A stretch of 64,000 bases of DNA from Pseudomonadales bacterium (GTDB taxonomy: Bacteria; Pseudomonadota; Gammaproteobacteria; Pseudomonadales; Azotimanducaceae). Shown one piece after another: positions 24,803 through 33,937 of this stretch. How positions within the stretch are numbered: the stretch's first letter is position 1; each line of letters begins with the position of its first letter. The notes beneath the pieces are model-generated. The model searched no databases and was not told the DNA's origin. It saw only the letters and a list, made by a program, of their open reading frames with translations. The DNA is taken from contig JACKNX010000003.1 in NCBI GenBank assembly GCA_024234635.1, positions 1-64,000 of the forward strand. The letters run 5' to 3'. A program made the position numbers and the translations under genes.

Positions 24803-26404
24803 ATGGCGAAATGGCAACAGACTCGTAGCTTCTGGACATGGGGCTGGCAAGCGGACGAACCCTCGGACGCCGACCGCAGACGGGCCGCGGCAGCCGTTTC
24901 GCAACGGCTCGGCAAACCGGTAACCCCACCGCCAATACCAGCCATCGACGCGATACGACTGCGGCCTTCGCGCGTGACGGTACCAGCGGCGCTGGGCGGG
25001 TTCGTCTCCACCGACCACACAGAGCGGGTGCTGCATACCTGGGGCGGGCACCCGCTGGAACTGCTCTCGGCGATCCGTGGTGACTTCCCCCAACCTCCGG
25101 ATGCGGTGGCTCACCCCACCTCGGACGCGGAACTGGAAGCGGTGCTCGCCTGGTGCGACAGCCACGGACACACCGTCATTCCCTATGGTGGCGGCACGAC
25201 GGTAGTGTGGGGCGTACGCATTCCGGAGCACGTGGACTCAGCTGTCACCATCGACATGGATCGCTTCCATCGCGTACTCGAGGTAGACACGACGTCGCGC
25301 GCGGCGCGCATCCAGGCCGGCGTCTTCGGCCCGGACCTGGAAGCCCATCTCAAACCCATGAACCTGACGCTGCGCCACTTTCCGCAGAGCTTTCCGTGGT
25401 CCACCGTCGGCGGCTGGGTAGCAACCCGATCAGGCGGTCACTACGCCACCAACCACACGCACATCGACGACTTCGTGGAGAGCACCCGCATGCTGACGCC
25501 GCGCGGCTGGTGGGAATCCCGGCGACTGCCCGGCAGCGGTGCAGGTCCGAGCCCGGATCGGCTGGTGATCGGCTCAGAAGGCATTCTCGGCATCATCACC
25601 GAATGCTGGCTGCGTCTGCAGAAGCGTCCCACCTTCCGAGCGACGGCAGGCGTGATCTATCCCGACTGGCTGTCCGGCGCTGACGCGGCGCGGCGTATCG
25701 TGCAGGCCAAGCTGTGGCCCGCCAACCTGCGGTTGCTCGACCCGGTGGAAGCGAAGAACGCCGGACTCGATGGCCGGCAAAGCCTCCTGATCATCGGTTT
25801 CGAATCCGCGGACTTTCCACAGGGAGCGCTGATGCGGGAAGCGGTTACCCTGGCAAGGGATGCCGGCGGCCGCATCGACGACATCGACATTCTGATCGAC
25901 GATGGTCAGGGCAGGCCAACGGGACGCGGCGGCGCGGTGGGCGCCTGGCGCGATGCATTCATTGGCGTCAACGCCGGCGCCACCAATGGCCTGGGCCTGC
26001 TGGCAGACACGTTTGAAACCGCCGTTACCTGGGATCGTTTCGCGGAATTCGACGCGCAGGTCCGAGCCGCCCTGACTGACGTGTTGCGCCGCGAATGTGG
26101 CGACGGCTGGTCACTCTCCTGCCGCTTTACGCACGTCTACCCGGACGGGCCGGCGCCGTACTACAGCTTCAGCGGCATCGCCCGGCCCGGCGGCGAACAC
26201 CAGCAATGGCAGGCTATCAAGGACGTGGCCAACGACGTCGTCGTGCGGGCTGGCGGCACCGTCACGCACCACCACTCGGTCGGACGCATGCATCGCCCCG
26301 GCTACGACCGGCAACGACCCGATCTGTTCGCCCGTTCACTGGCCGCGGTGAAACGCGAAGTGGACCCGAACGGCCTGATGAATCCCGGCGTGCTCATCGG
26401 ATAG
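24803..26404 (+). CDS. FAD-binding oxidase, alkyldihydroxyacetonephosphate-synthase-like
   Basis: 533 residues from the ATG at 24803, with GGAG eight bases upstream. The N-terminal motif RSFWTWGWQADEPSDADRR is typical of bacterial alkyl-DHAP synthase homologues. The PP-loop FAD domain is seen as GHTVIPYGGGTTVVWG and TVGGWVATRSGGHYATNH, with GSEGILGIITE after it. The C-terminal active-site histidine run HHHSVGRMHRPGY is that of AGPS. The eukaryotic enzyme exchanges the acyl chain of acyl-DHAP for a fatty alcohol in ether-lipid synthesis; bacterial homologues near acyl-CoA genes may act on other substrates. It is divergent from the thiolase operon across 182 bases. Confidence 0.9.
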   Translation: MAKWQQTRSFWTWGWQADEPSDADRRRAAAAVSQRLGKPVTPPPIPAIDAIRLRPSRVTVPAALGGFVSTDHTERVLHTWGGHPLELLSAIRGDFPQPPDAVAHPTSDAELEAVLAWCDSHGHTVIPYGGGTTVVWGVRIPEHVDSAVTIDMDRFHRVLEVDTTSRAARIQAGVFGPDLEAHLKPMNLTLRHFPQSFPWSTVGGWVATRSGGHYATNHTHIDDFVESTRMLTPRGWWESRRLPGSGAGPSPDRLVIGSEGILGIITECWLRLQKRPTFRATAGVIYPDWLSGADAARRIVQAKLWPANLRLLDPVEAKNAGLDGRQSLLIIGFESADFPQGALMREAVTLARDAGGRIDDIDILIDDGQGRPTGRGGAVGAWRDAFIGVNAGATNGLGLLADTFETAVTWDRFAEFDAQVRAALTDVLRRECGDGWSLSCRFTHVYPDGPAPYYSFSGIARPGGEHQQWQAIKDVANDVVVRAGGTVTHHHSVGRMHRPGYDRQRPDLFARSLAAVKREVDPNGLMNPGVLIG

Positions 26405-26736
26405 CAATACCACCTTCGAGCATCGGCGGATTGCGCATCCGGTGCCCGACGGGAGTTGCAGCAGCAACACTTTTACACGCCGTGACAACTGCATGACACG
26501 GCAGTACATCATTGCGTGTTTTTCTTTGTTAGCCGCTTGAAGCGTCGCTGACGGCATGCCAGCATCTGGGCGTTTGCTCTCTTCCAGGGTTGTGCCTTCC
26601 GGGACGAAGGTGCCGTCCAACCATCCACACCGGCTCAAGGTCACACAATTCGGCAGACCTGTGGCCGGCGCGTGCGCCTGGAACTGACGTGCAATGGAAA
26701 GTTCAATCCGCTTCACCGAACGGAGGCAACGCCACG
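26405..26736. other. intergenic region before the ArsB/NhaD permease
   Basis: 332 bases with no supported gene. Just after the AGPS-like stop, GTTGC-AGCA-GCAAC (26455..26468) followed by ACTTTTA could be a weak terminator. The distal part carries the leader of the permease, with GGAGG at 26722..26726. Confidence 0.5.
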
Positions 26737-28071
26737 TTGGAGACACTCACCTGGTCCACCGACATGCTGGTCTCGGCACTGATCCTGGCCGGCACCTTCA
26801 TTGCAATCTTCACGGAAGGCGTCCACTTCTTCCACCGCACCAAGTGTGCGCTGGTAGGAGCGGCGTCCATGACGCTGGCCGGTCAGTACTTTGGTTTCTA
26901 TGGCCCGGAATCCGCCCTGCACGCCATCGACTGGAACGTGGTGTTTCTGCTCGGCGCCATGATGACGGTGATCGCCATCATGATTCCCACCGGTGGCTTT
27001 CAGGTCATGGCTTTCGGCATCGCCCGGTTCGCCCGCGGCAGGCAGTTTCTGCTGCTCTGCCTGCTGGGCACGGCGGTAACGGCCCTGTCACTGCTGCTCG
27101 ACAACGTCACCACCGTGGTGATCTTCGGCCCGCTCATCATCCTTATCTGCCAGGCCATGAAGGTCAGCCCCATTCCCTATCTGCTGGCAGCGGCACTGCT
27201 CACCGATACCGGCGGTGTTGCGACGCTGGTTGGCGACCCACCCAATCTCATGATCGGCTCCGCCGCGAACATCGACTTCAATTCCTTCTTCCTGCACATG
27301 GGCGCCATGGTGTTCATCGCCTGGGCCGGGACGCTGGTCGGCCTGCGCTTCCTGTTCGCCCGTGAACTGGCGATCAAGCCAGACATGAGCGATCAGCCCA
27401 CCGCGGAAATCAAGGACAGACGCAACTGGTACTCGGCGCTGGTCGCGCTTGGTTTCATGGTGGTGGGATTCATCCTGCACAAACAGCTCGGCTGGGAAGC
27501 CTGGGTGGTGGCTGTCGTGGGCATGACGTTACTGATCCTGTTCGCCAGGGATCTGCACCTCGATTCGCTTTTCGCCGAAGTCGAAATGAGCCTGCTGCTC
27601 TTTTTCATGTCGCTGTTTGTCATCGTCGGCGGTGTCGAGCACAGCCACTTTCTGCAGTACATCGGTCAGTTCATCGTGCCATTCGTGAAGGAAGATCTTC
27701 TGCTGGCGTCCGTCCTGCTGCTGTGGGTGTCGGCAATCCTGTCCGCAGCCATCGACAACATTCCGTTCACCGCGGCCATGATCCCCATAATCCTGGGCAT
27801 CGAGGCACAGGGGGTAAACGTCACGCCGCTGTGGTGGGCGCTTTCGGCCGGTGTTGGCATGGGCGGCAACGGGACACACATCGGATCCACGGCGAACGTC
27901 TACATCGTCACCATCTCGGAACGCCTGGCACAGGAAACCGGCAACCGGGCTTTTGCCATCACCCCTGGCGTGTGGTTTCGTCGATGCACGCCGGTGATGC
28001 TGCTGACCGTCACCATCTGCATGGTGATCATGGTGCTGTTTTTCGACTTCTTCGCCAAACCCCTGGCCTGA
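26737..28071 (+). CDS. ArsB/NhaD-superfamily ion permease
   Basis: 444 residues if the TTG at 26737 is used; it has GGAGG ten bases upstream, while the ATG at 26764 has no site and the ATG at 26590 adds an unconserved 49-residue head. About eleven to twelve hydrophobic segments are present. The duplicated discontinuous-helix motifs of the ion transporter superfamily are visible as LLLDNVTTVVIFGP with DTGGVATLVGDPPNLMIGSA, and SAAIDNIPFTAAMIP with MGGNGTHIGSTANV. This places it with ArsB, NhaD and the pink-eyed-dilution (P) protein group (PF03600). The ion may be Na+/H+, arsenite or a carboxylate; no adjacent ars gene supports arsenite. Confidence 0.9.
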   Translation: METLTWSTDMLVSALILAGTFIAIFTEGVHFFHRTKCALVGAASMTLAGQYFGFYGPESALHAIDWNVVFLLGAMMTVIAIMIPTGGFQVMAFGIARFARGRQFLLLCLLGTAVTALSLLLDNVTTVVIFGPLIILICQAMKVSPIPYLLAAALLTDTGGVATLVGDPPNLMIGSAANIDFNSFFLHMGAMVFIAWAGTLVGLRFLFARELAIKPDMSDQPTAEIKDRRNWYSALVALGFMVVGFILHKQLGWEAWVVAVVGMTLLILFARDLHLDSLFAEVEMSLLLFFMSLFVIVGGVEHSHFLQYIGQFIVPFVKEDLLLASVLLLWVSAILSAAIDNIPFTAAMIPIILGIEAQGVNVTPLWWALSAGVGMGGNGTHIGSTANVYIVTISERLAQETGNRAFAITPGVWFRRCTPVMLLTVTICMVIMVLFFDFFAKPLA

Positions 28072-28101
28072 GCTCGCAAACACCAGATCGCGCAAACGAC
28101 A

Positions 28102-28118
28102 CCCCGCTTTCAGCGGGG
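28102..28118. terminator. hairpin between convergent permease and PIG-L genes
   Basis: CCCCGCT-TTC-AGCGGGG, a perfect seven-base-pair stem, sits between the permease stop (28071) and the end of the facing deacetylase gene, overlapping its last codons. It can serve both genes. Confidence 0.65.
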
Positions 28119-28913
28119 AAACAACGCATCCAGCTTGGCGTCGCTGAGCTGGGCGCCGTACTCACTGCGCTCGAACGCCTCGGCATGCGTGATGCGACCG
28201 GCATCGTCCGCGCCATAGCGGTCAGCCAGCTGCGTTCGGAATCGCTGCGCAATGCGGCGCTCGCGCCCCAGCAGCCATTCCCGGATATGGATGCGACGCC
28301 CGTCATCGTCATCGGGCAGCCCCTGCATGCGGGCACCCATCCACGAGTCCCTGTCAGCAAACTGCGAAGGCAACGCATCAATCAGTGCGCGCTTGACGTC
28401 GATCACATCGTCGATGCCGACGACAACCGATGGCGTGAACGGCACCGGTTTCTGAAATTCGTCGGCGTAATACAGAAATACCGGGTTGCGTTCCAGCGCC
28501 GGAACGTCGGGCAGATAGAATTTTGCCAACAGCAGGACCGCGGCGTCCTGCACGAGCTGCCCCGTATAGCGATGGTCAGGATGGTAATCGTTGGGACGGT
28601 GACAGAGCACAATATCCGCCTGCCAGTCGCGAATGAGGCGGATCACCCGTTGGCGATTGGCGAGCGACGGTTCGAGTTCGCCATCGTTGATGTCGAGAAC
28701 CTGCGTTTCGATTCCCAGAATCCGCGCGCACTGTTCAACCTCCGCCCGGCGGATCGCCGCCAGTTCGTCCCCATGCCTGGTGAAGTGACCCACATTGCCA
28801 TTGGTCAGCGACACATATTTCACCGCATGACCATCACGCACCCACTTGGCAGTGGTACCACCACAGCAGAGTTCGCAGTCATCCGGATGCGCACCAAACG
28901 CAATTATCCGCAC
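28110..28913 (-). CDS. PIG-L family deacetylase (LmbE-like)
   Basis: 267 residues. The zinc-binding signature AHPDD (residues 8-12) and the second ligand set HPDH in RPNDYHPDHRYTG identify a PIG-L/LmbE de-N-acetylase. Family members remove acetyl groups from GlcNAc-linked substrates such as mycothiol or bacillithiol precursors, GlcNAc-PI, or antibiotics. No gene for a glycosyltransferase or thiol pathway is adjacent, so the substrate is unknown. It shares its strand with the kinase genes further right (44 bases from the kinase-FGE stop) and could be at the end of their transcript. Confidence 0.93.
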   Translation of the reverse strand: MRIIAFGAHPDDCELCCGGTTAKWVRDGHAVKYVSLTNGNVGHFTRHGDELAAIRRAEVEQCARILGIETQVLDINDGELEPSLANRQRVIRLIRDWQADIVLCHRPNDYHPDHRYTGQLVQDAAVLLLAKFYLPDVPALERNPVFLYYADEFQKPVPFTPSVVVGIDDVIDVKRALIDALPSQFADRDSWMGARMQGLPDDDDGRRIHIREWLLGRERRIAQRFRTQLADRYGADDAGRITHAEAFERSEYGAQLSDAKLDALFPR

Positions 28914-28957
28914 GTGTGAAGGCCTCCGTCATGCCGTTGTCTTGCAGTCACCCGGGC

Positions 28958-31189
28958 TCACTCATCCACGGCGACCCGGAACCCGATGTTCACATCCTTG
29001 AGCGCACTGCCCAACCAGTTGCGGTATGCAACACGCAGATACGAGGGGTTGTCCAGCCACGATCCACCGCGCAACACGTGCGCGGAACAGGTTGTGGTCC
29101 TCCGCGCCGAGCCATCGCCCGGAGCATCCGCATAGCCCGGCTGCCAGCAGTCCTGGACCCATTCCCACACGTTGCCGTGCATGTCGTGCAGGCCAAAGGC
29201 ATTGGCCGGAAAACTTCCGCTCGGCGCGGTGCGATCACCATCCCAGTTGCTGCCGCAGCCAGGACAATTGGCGTTTCCGAAGCCAACGTCATTGCCCCAC
29301 GAATAGACCGTCGTGGTGCCTGCGCGAGCCGCATATTCCCACTCTGCTTCCGTGGGCAGCCGATAACGCACGCCCGTCTGTCCGGACAACCACTCCGTGA
29401 AGGCGATGGCGTCCATCCAGTTGACGTTCATCACCGGCCGGTTGTCACGCCCCCAGCCTTTGTCATCCGGTTTTGCCCGTTTCGTTGCGTCAGCGAAGGC
29501 ATCGTACTGCGCGAAGGTGATCTCGCCACGGCTCAGACGGAAGGCGCGAATCGTCACCTCGTGCGAGGGTTTCTCTTCGTCGAGACAACCCGGGTCCGGT
29601 GGCTGACAACCCATGGTGAAGCGGCCCGCTGGCACCTTCACCATCACGGGCGTGGCTCGTGCCACCAGTGTCTTTACGTCAACGACCGCCGCCTGCGCCC
29701 TGCGCGCCTGTTCTTCGGCGGCCAGCGCGGCCGCGCGTTCGGCTGCCTGTTTCGCCTGCTGTTCCTCGGCATCCCGCTTCGCCGCGGCCTCGCGCGCCAG
29801 GGCCTGTGTGTCTACCGCACGTTGCAGCCGCACCGACTGCGCCACGTCCCGATCCGACAGAACGACGTCGCCCGACCAGCTCACATAACCGTCGCGCATG
29901 ACCTGCACCGCATAGGTCCCGGGTGGCAGTTGCATGCCCGGTGCGTAGCGACCCGCATCGCCATCGATGATCACGGTTGCGTCCGCCGGCGTGATATCCA
30001 GGGTCAATGCCAGTGCGGGTGGCTCGGGCTCGGCCTCCGGTTCGTACGCTGCCACAGGGGGTTGCCCGATTTCAGCCGGTGCTGCCGCACCTTCCGCCGA
30101 CTTGGCCCCGTCGGCAACGGCTTGCGGCGTGGTTGTCTCCACCGGCGACGCGACGGTTTCCGGGGCAGACGACATGGCGGGTTCAGCCTCCGGCGGAACA
30201 GCCCGCATACCGTTGTCACGCTGGACCCACCACCACACGCCTCCGGCGCCAACAGCCAGTACGGCAAGCAAGAGCAACAGCAGCGCGCCTTTGTTGCTGC
30301 CCTGCACGACCGCTCCACCGGGCGGGGGCAGACGCACGGTTTCTTCCATCGTGCGCGCCCGATACCTGTCCATCGCCCGGTCGAGCCCCGCGACGAACTC
30401 GCTGGCGGTGCGATAGCGCTCGGTCACGCTCTTGGCGGTGCCTTTCAGGATGACGCCCTGCAGCTCCTCGCTGATCTTCGTATTGAAGCTGCGTGGCATC
30501 GGCATCGGGTCCGACAGACTCTTCAGCACCACGGCCATGGGCGTATCCGCCTCGTACGGTGTGTGCCCGGTCAGCATCTCGAACAGCACCACGCTGAGCG
30601 CATAGATATCGGTGGCCGGCGCCACGTCCTCACCCTTGGACTGCTCCGGCGCCATGTACGCCGGCGTGCCGATCAGGTGCCCCGTCTGGGTGATCTTGGC
30701 ATCACCCGTCAACAGCTTGGCGATGCCGAAGTCCATCAGCACGGGGCGCCCACGCGCGTCGATCATGATGTTGTCGGGTTTGATGTCCCGATGCACAAGG
30801 CCCTGATCGTGGGCATAGGCCAGTGCGCCGGCCACGGTCTTGACCAGTTCCACACTCTTTTCGATGGGCATCTGACCGCTATCGCGCAGTGCGTCCTTGA
30901 GCGTGCGTCCTTCGACGAACTCCATGACCATGTAGTAACGGTCGTCCGATTCGCCAAAGTCGTGAATCTGCACGATATTCGGATGCTGCAGTCGCGCCAC
31001 ACCCTGTGCTTCCTTCAGGAACCGGGCCCGGAAATCTTCCGAGCCGCCGAACTCCGCACGGATGAACTTGATCGCACGGTAGATCTCCAGTTCCTTGTGG
31101 AATGCCTTGTAGATCTCCGCCATGCCACCGCGCCCGAGCCGTTCGGTGATCTGGTAGTGGCCAATCGACTGGCCTATCAGGTCCGTCAT
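28958..31189 (-). CDS. membrane Ser/Thr protein kinase fused to PEGA and FGE-sulfatase domains
   Basis: 743 residues from the ATG at 31189 (GGGGGAAG upstream). The kinase domain (about 11-272) is complete: glycine loop LGRGGMAEIY, K41, HRD at 133-135 and DFG at 153-155. A membrane helix spans 301-321. A PEGA domain (about 395-460, APGMQLPPGTYAVQVMRDGY) and an alanine-rich coiled coil (QAKQAAERAAALAAEEQAR) lead to a formylglycine-generating-enzyme/SUMF1-type domain (about 520-743: PAGRFTMGC, LPTEAEWEYAARAG, HGNVWEWVQD, LRGGSWLDN). Kinase inside, PEGA and FGE-like part outside: a transmembrane sensor architecture. FGE-like domains of this type often bind ligands rather than modify sulphatases. 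It lies downstream of a second kinase gene (96-base gap). Confidence 0.93.
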   Translation of the reverse strand: MTDLIGQSIGHYQITERLGRGGMAEIYKAFHKELEIYRAIKFIRAEFGGSEDFRARFLKEAQGVARLQHPNIVQIHDFGESDDRYYMVMEFVEGRTLKDALRDSGQMPIEKSVELVKTVAGALAYAHDQGLVHRDIKPDNIMIDARGRPVLMDFGIAKLLTGDAKITQTGHLIGTPAYMAPEQSKGEDVAPATDIYALSVVLFEMLTGHTPYEADTPMAVVLKSLSDPMPMPRSFNTKISEELQGVILKGTAKSVTERYRTASEFVAGLDRAMDRYRARTMEETVRLPPPGGAVVQGSNKGALLLLLLAVLAVGAGGVWWWVQRDNGMRAVPPEAEPAMSSAPETVASPVETTTPQAVADGAKSAEGAAAPAEIGQPPVAAYEPEAEPEPPALALTLDITPADATVIIDGDAGRYAPGMQLPPGTYAVQVMRDGYVSWSGDVVLSDRDVAQSVRLQRAVDTQALAREAAAKRDAEEQQAKQAAERAAALAAEEQARRAQAAVVDVKTLVARATPVMVKVPAGRFTMGCQPPDPGCLDEEKPSHEVTIRAFRLSRGEITFAQYDAFADATKRAKPDDKGWGRDNRPVMNVNWMDAIAFTEWLSGQTGVRYRLPTEAEWEYAARAGTTTVYSWGNDVGFGNANCPGCGSNWDGDRTAPSGSFPANAFGLHDMHGNVWEWVQDCWQPGYADAPGDGSARRTTTCSAHVLRGGSWLDNPSYLRVAYRNWLGSALKDVNIGFRVAVDE

Positions 31190-31285
31190 GACGTGTTTGC
31201 TTCCCCCCTGCCCGATTACCCTGTCCGACCCAGGCCAGCCTGCCGGCACCTGATCAGCAGTCCGGCCAGACGAACAGAACCTGCT

Positions 31286-33001
31286 TCAGTCCACAACCTG
31301 CACACGCCACTTGTAACTGCCGAGCGTACGTCCCTCGGCCATGAACAGGAGCTTGATGTCATACGCACCCGGCGCCAGCTGTTTGATGCCAGGTATGCGT
31401 TCCTTGGATTTGAAGGTACCAGCCCGCCGCGCTTCGGACTTGATGGCCTGCGTGGCTACCAGCCGACCGCCTTTGTAGACCTCAACAACTTCATCGACAC
31501 GCAGCGTCGTCCCCGCACCGCGCGGTATGTTGAGCGTGAAAGCGCCGTTGTAGCCGACCTCCCTGCTGAACCGGCCTGTTCCCTGCTTGTCGTGATAGGC
31601 AACCTTGATCGGTGTGACAGTTGCTCCCACGCGCGGAACAGGGGGCGTGGTATCTGGGCGGGCAGGCTCGTTTACGGGTCGGCGCCCCTGTGTGTCCGCA
31701 ATCGACGCCGGCGGCTGCGACGTCAGTGGGGCGGGCTGCGTCGCCATGGGCTGGGGACGGTTGGCGGCCGCCGACGGCACGCCTGTCAGGGGCGATGTCG
31801 CTCCAGGCACCGGCGCGGTTTCCTGCAGATCGGCCTGACTGTCTTGCGCACTACCCGCAAGCCCAAGCGTCAGCGACGTGGACCCGCTGGCCATTCCGGT
31901 GAGAGGAATCGCCCGTGAAGGGTCGGCCGCCGTCGGGGACAGGTCGCGCATGGACGGCGCGGAGACCACACCATCCGACCCACTGGAGTACTGCGGGGAG
32001 TCACCGCCGCCAAAAAGGAAGTAGCCACCCAGCACAACCGCCAGCACACCGGCCACGCCGACGGCCCAGGTTACTGGCGTCAGCCGCAGCCCGGCGAACC
32101 GCGCCGCCGCGGTGGTGGGCTCCGCCGGCGGTGGCGGCGGCGGTACGACGGCGGTACGTGAGACGTTCACCACCGTTCGTTCCGAACGGGAAATCGCCTC
32201 TTCCAATGCGGCATCAAATTCCGCGGCCGACTGGAACCGCTCCGACTGCTCCTTGTTCAGCGCGCGTTCGACCGTGTCCTGCAGCAGCTGCGGGACATTC
32301 GACCCGGTAAGGCTGCGCAGGGGCGGCGGCGCCTTTTCCAGATGCGAACGCATGAGTTCGAACTCGCTGTCGCCCTGGTAGGGCAACTGTCCGCTCAGCA
32401 GTTCATACAGCACGATGCCGATGGAATAAAGATCCGTGCGCGCATCCACCGGCTTGCCCAGAATCTGTTCGGGCGCCATGTAGGCCGGCGTACCCACCAC
32501 ACTGCCAGCACGCGTCAGCCGCGTACCACCGATCAGATGCGCGACACCAAAGTCCAGCACTTTTACCGTGTTCCGCTGATCGAGCATGAGGTTGCCGGGC
32601 TTGATATCGCGATGAACCACACCATGCTCGTGGGCATAACCAAGCCCGTGCAGGGAGTCACGCACCATCCACACGGCTTCCTCGAAGGGCAGCCCGCCGA
32701 GCCCCTTCAGCTTGCCGCCGAACGGGGTGCCGTCGATGTACTCCATGACCAGGAACAGGCGCTCGGCGTCGGTGAAAAACCGGTAGACGGTGGCGATGTT
32801 GGGATGGGAGAGGCGCGCCAGGGTACGGGCTTCATTGCGAAACCGCTTGGCTACCTCCTCCAGATCGGACAACTCGGGCCGCACGCACTTGATGGCGACC
32901 TCCCGCTGCAGCTCCAGATCGATGGCTTTGTAGACATCGCCCATGCCGCCGCCGGCAATCCGCGAGACGATTCTGTACTGATCGACAATGGTGCCAATCA
33001 T
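31286..33001 (-). CDS. membrane Ser/Thr protein kinase with periplasmic C-terminal domain
   Basis: 571 residues. A complete Hanks-type kinase domain (about 9-270) has glycine loop IAGGGMGDVY, K38, HRD at 130-132, DFG at 150-152 and the activation-segment end GTPAYMAPEQ. A proline stretch (residues 287-292) and one membrane helix (311-330) follow. The periplasmic part begins with a long disordered Ser/Pro/Ala-rich linker and ends in a compact beta-rich domain (from about 480: TPIKVAYHDKQGTGRFSREV) that was not recognised. It is the first gene of the kinase pair. Possible substrates include the FHA-domain cytochrome encoded at 578..2299; that link is inference. Confidence 0.93.
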   Translation of the reverse strand: MIGTIVDQYRIVSRIAGGGMGDVYKAIDLELQREVAIKCVRPELSDLEEVAKRFRNEARTLARLSHPNIATVYRFFTDAERLFLVMEYIDGTPFGGKLKGLGGLPFEEAVWMVRDSLHGLGYAHEHGVVHRDIKPGNLMLDQRNTVKVLDFGVAHLIGGTRLTRAGSVVGTPAYMAPEQILGKPVDARTDLYSIGIVLYELLSGQLPYQGDSEFELMRSHLEKAPPPLRSLTGSNVPQLLQDTVERALNKEQSERFQSAAEFDAALEEAISRSERTVVNVSRTAVVPPPPPPAEPTTAAARFAGLRLTPVTWAVGVAGVLAVVLGGYFLFGGGDSPQYSSGSDGVVSAPSMRDLSPTAADPSRAIPLTGMASGSTSLTLGLAGSAQDSQADLQETAPVPGATSPLTGVPSAAANRPQPMATQPAPLTSQPPASIADTQGRRPVNEPARPDTTPPVPRVGATVTPIKVAYHDKQGTGRFSREVGYNGAFTLNIPRGAGTTLRVDEVVEVYKGGRLVATQAIKSEARRAGTFKSKERIPGIKQLAPGAYDIKLLFMAEGRTLGSYKWRVQVVD

Positions 33002-33361
33002 GTTCCGCTACCTGCCCTCCTGGCTTCAGCCGGCCTTACCGGCGTACCCGAAAAAACAGAGCGGATGCTATCAAATCGGCATGAGGAACGTCGGTCCCAT
33101 GGAACACGACCCCATGCGCAGCGCTCCGGTTGGCCTCGACCGGGTAGCGGCCGGCTGACGCTACCCGCGCAACGAGCCCCGCGATCCGCCGGTTCGATAG
33201 CGTACCGTGGCGGGAACAACGCTCGACCCGCGGCGAAGAACGCCTCCGCAGGGTTTTCCCGCGCCGTCCTCACGCGGGATGAACGCGGCGCCGTTCTCGG
33301 GCACCGCGAGATGCGACCCATGCCCCGGAGTGAGAGAAGGGATCACCGTGGAGCGACCTTC
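33002..33361. other. intergenic region between kinase gene and ydbL, with a hairpin
   Basis: 360 bases with no credible gene. A perfect nine-base-pair hairpin, CGGGTAGCG with CGCTACCCG around GCCGGCTGA (33141..33167), is the most stable structure and could terminate the leftward ydbH-ynbE-ydbL transcript. GAGAAGG (33334..33340) can also pair with CCTTCTC (33357..33363) across the ydbL stop. The right-hand kinase promoter should lie near 33002-33100. Confidence 0.55.
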
Positions 33362-33697
33362 TCAGGGTTTGCGCTGCCACTGCCCGCCGATGAACACGTA
33401 TTCACCCGATGCCGTCTTGTCGATCGCCTTCTTCCCAGCGAGGGCCTCCACCTGCTGACGCGACAGGTTGTTGGTGGCGGCAATACGCTCGTATTCGGCG
33501 CGACGCTGATTGTTGATGTTCTGCACCATGGTCTGCACATCAGCGGGCACTGTGTTGACGTAGCCTACATAGCCATCCTCACGCTCGCCGACGAGACCCG
33601 CGCTCTTGCTGGCGCCCAGATCCGCCGCCCAGGCGGCAGCCACCAGGACCAGGCTTGCACTTCCCAACAGAATCTTCTTGAACTTCGTCATCTTCAA
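33362..33697 (-). CDS. ydbL: YdbL family periplasmic protein (DUF1318)
   Basis: 111 residues with a signal peptide (KKILLGSASLVLVAAAWA) and a helical DUF1318 domain: the VGEREDGYVGYV segment, then VQNINNQRRAEYERIAATNN and a C-terminal Y-x-G-G-W/Q-x-K ending. In E. coli YdbL is a periplasmic chaperone-like partner that regulates assembly of the YdbH-YnbE intermembrane bridge. It is the last gene of the operon, 12 bases after ynbE, matching the E. coli order ydbH-ynbE-ydbL. Confidence 0.92.
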   Translation of the reverse strand: MKMTKFKKILLGSASLVLVAAAWAADLGASKSAGLVGEREDGYVGYVNTVPADVQTMVQNINNQRRAEYERIAATNNLSRQQVEALAGKKAIDKTASGEYVFIGGQWQRKP

Positions 33698-33709
33698 ATC
33701 CTCGGTTCC

Positions 33710-33937
33710 TCAAAACAGGCCGCTGTCTTCACTGAACAGGTCGTCGAGCTCCTTGTCCACCTTGACCCGGATCTCGTGCTTGATGTTCACGTTCAGATTG
33801 ATGGTGATCGGTTCGTCCGTGGCAACCTTCACCGTCGGCGTACAGGCCGTGGCGACAACCAGCAAGGTCAGCGGTACAAGCGCCCGGACAATGCCGGGCC
33901 CATGACGCCACCCGGTTTCTGTTGCTGCATTCCTCAT
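33710..33937 (-). CDS. ynbE: YnbE family outer-membrane lipoprotein
   Basis: 75 residues. A lipobox (LTLLVVATAC) leaves a short mature peptide whose core, PITINLNVNIKHEIRVKVDK, is the YnbE signature. In E. coli YnbE multimerises by beta-strand stacking on the C-terminus of YdbH to complete a hydrophobic bridge between the membranes for anterograde phospholipid transport. The start codon overlaps the ydbH stop by four bases (ATGA), keeping the two in fixed proportion. Confidence 0.92.
   Translation of the reverse strand: MRNAATETGWRHGPGIVRALVPLTLLVVATACTPTVKVATDEPITINLNVNIKHEIRVKVDKELDDLFSEDSGLF

Noticed and set aside
28916..31918. 1000-residue open frame on the + strand opposite the kinase genes
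   Set aside because: It lies antisense to two genes with complete kinase motifs, is rich in Arg/His/Gly from mirrored GC codons and has no domain.
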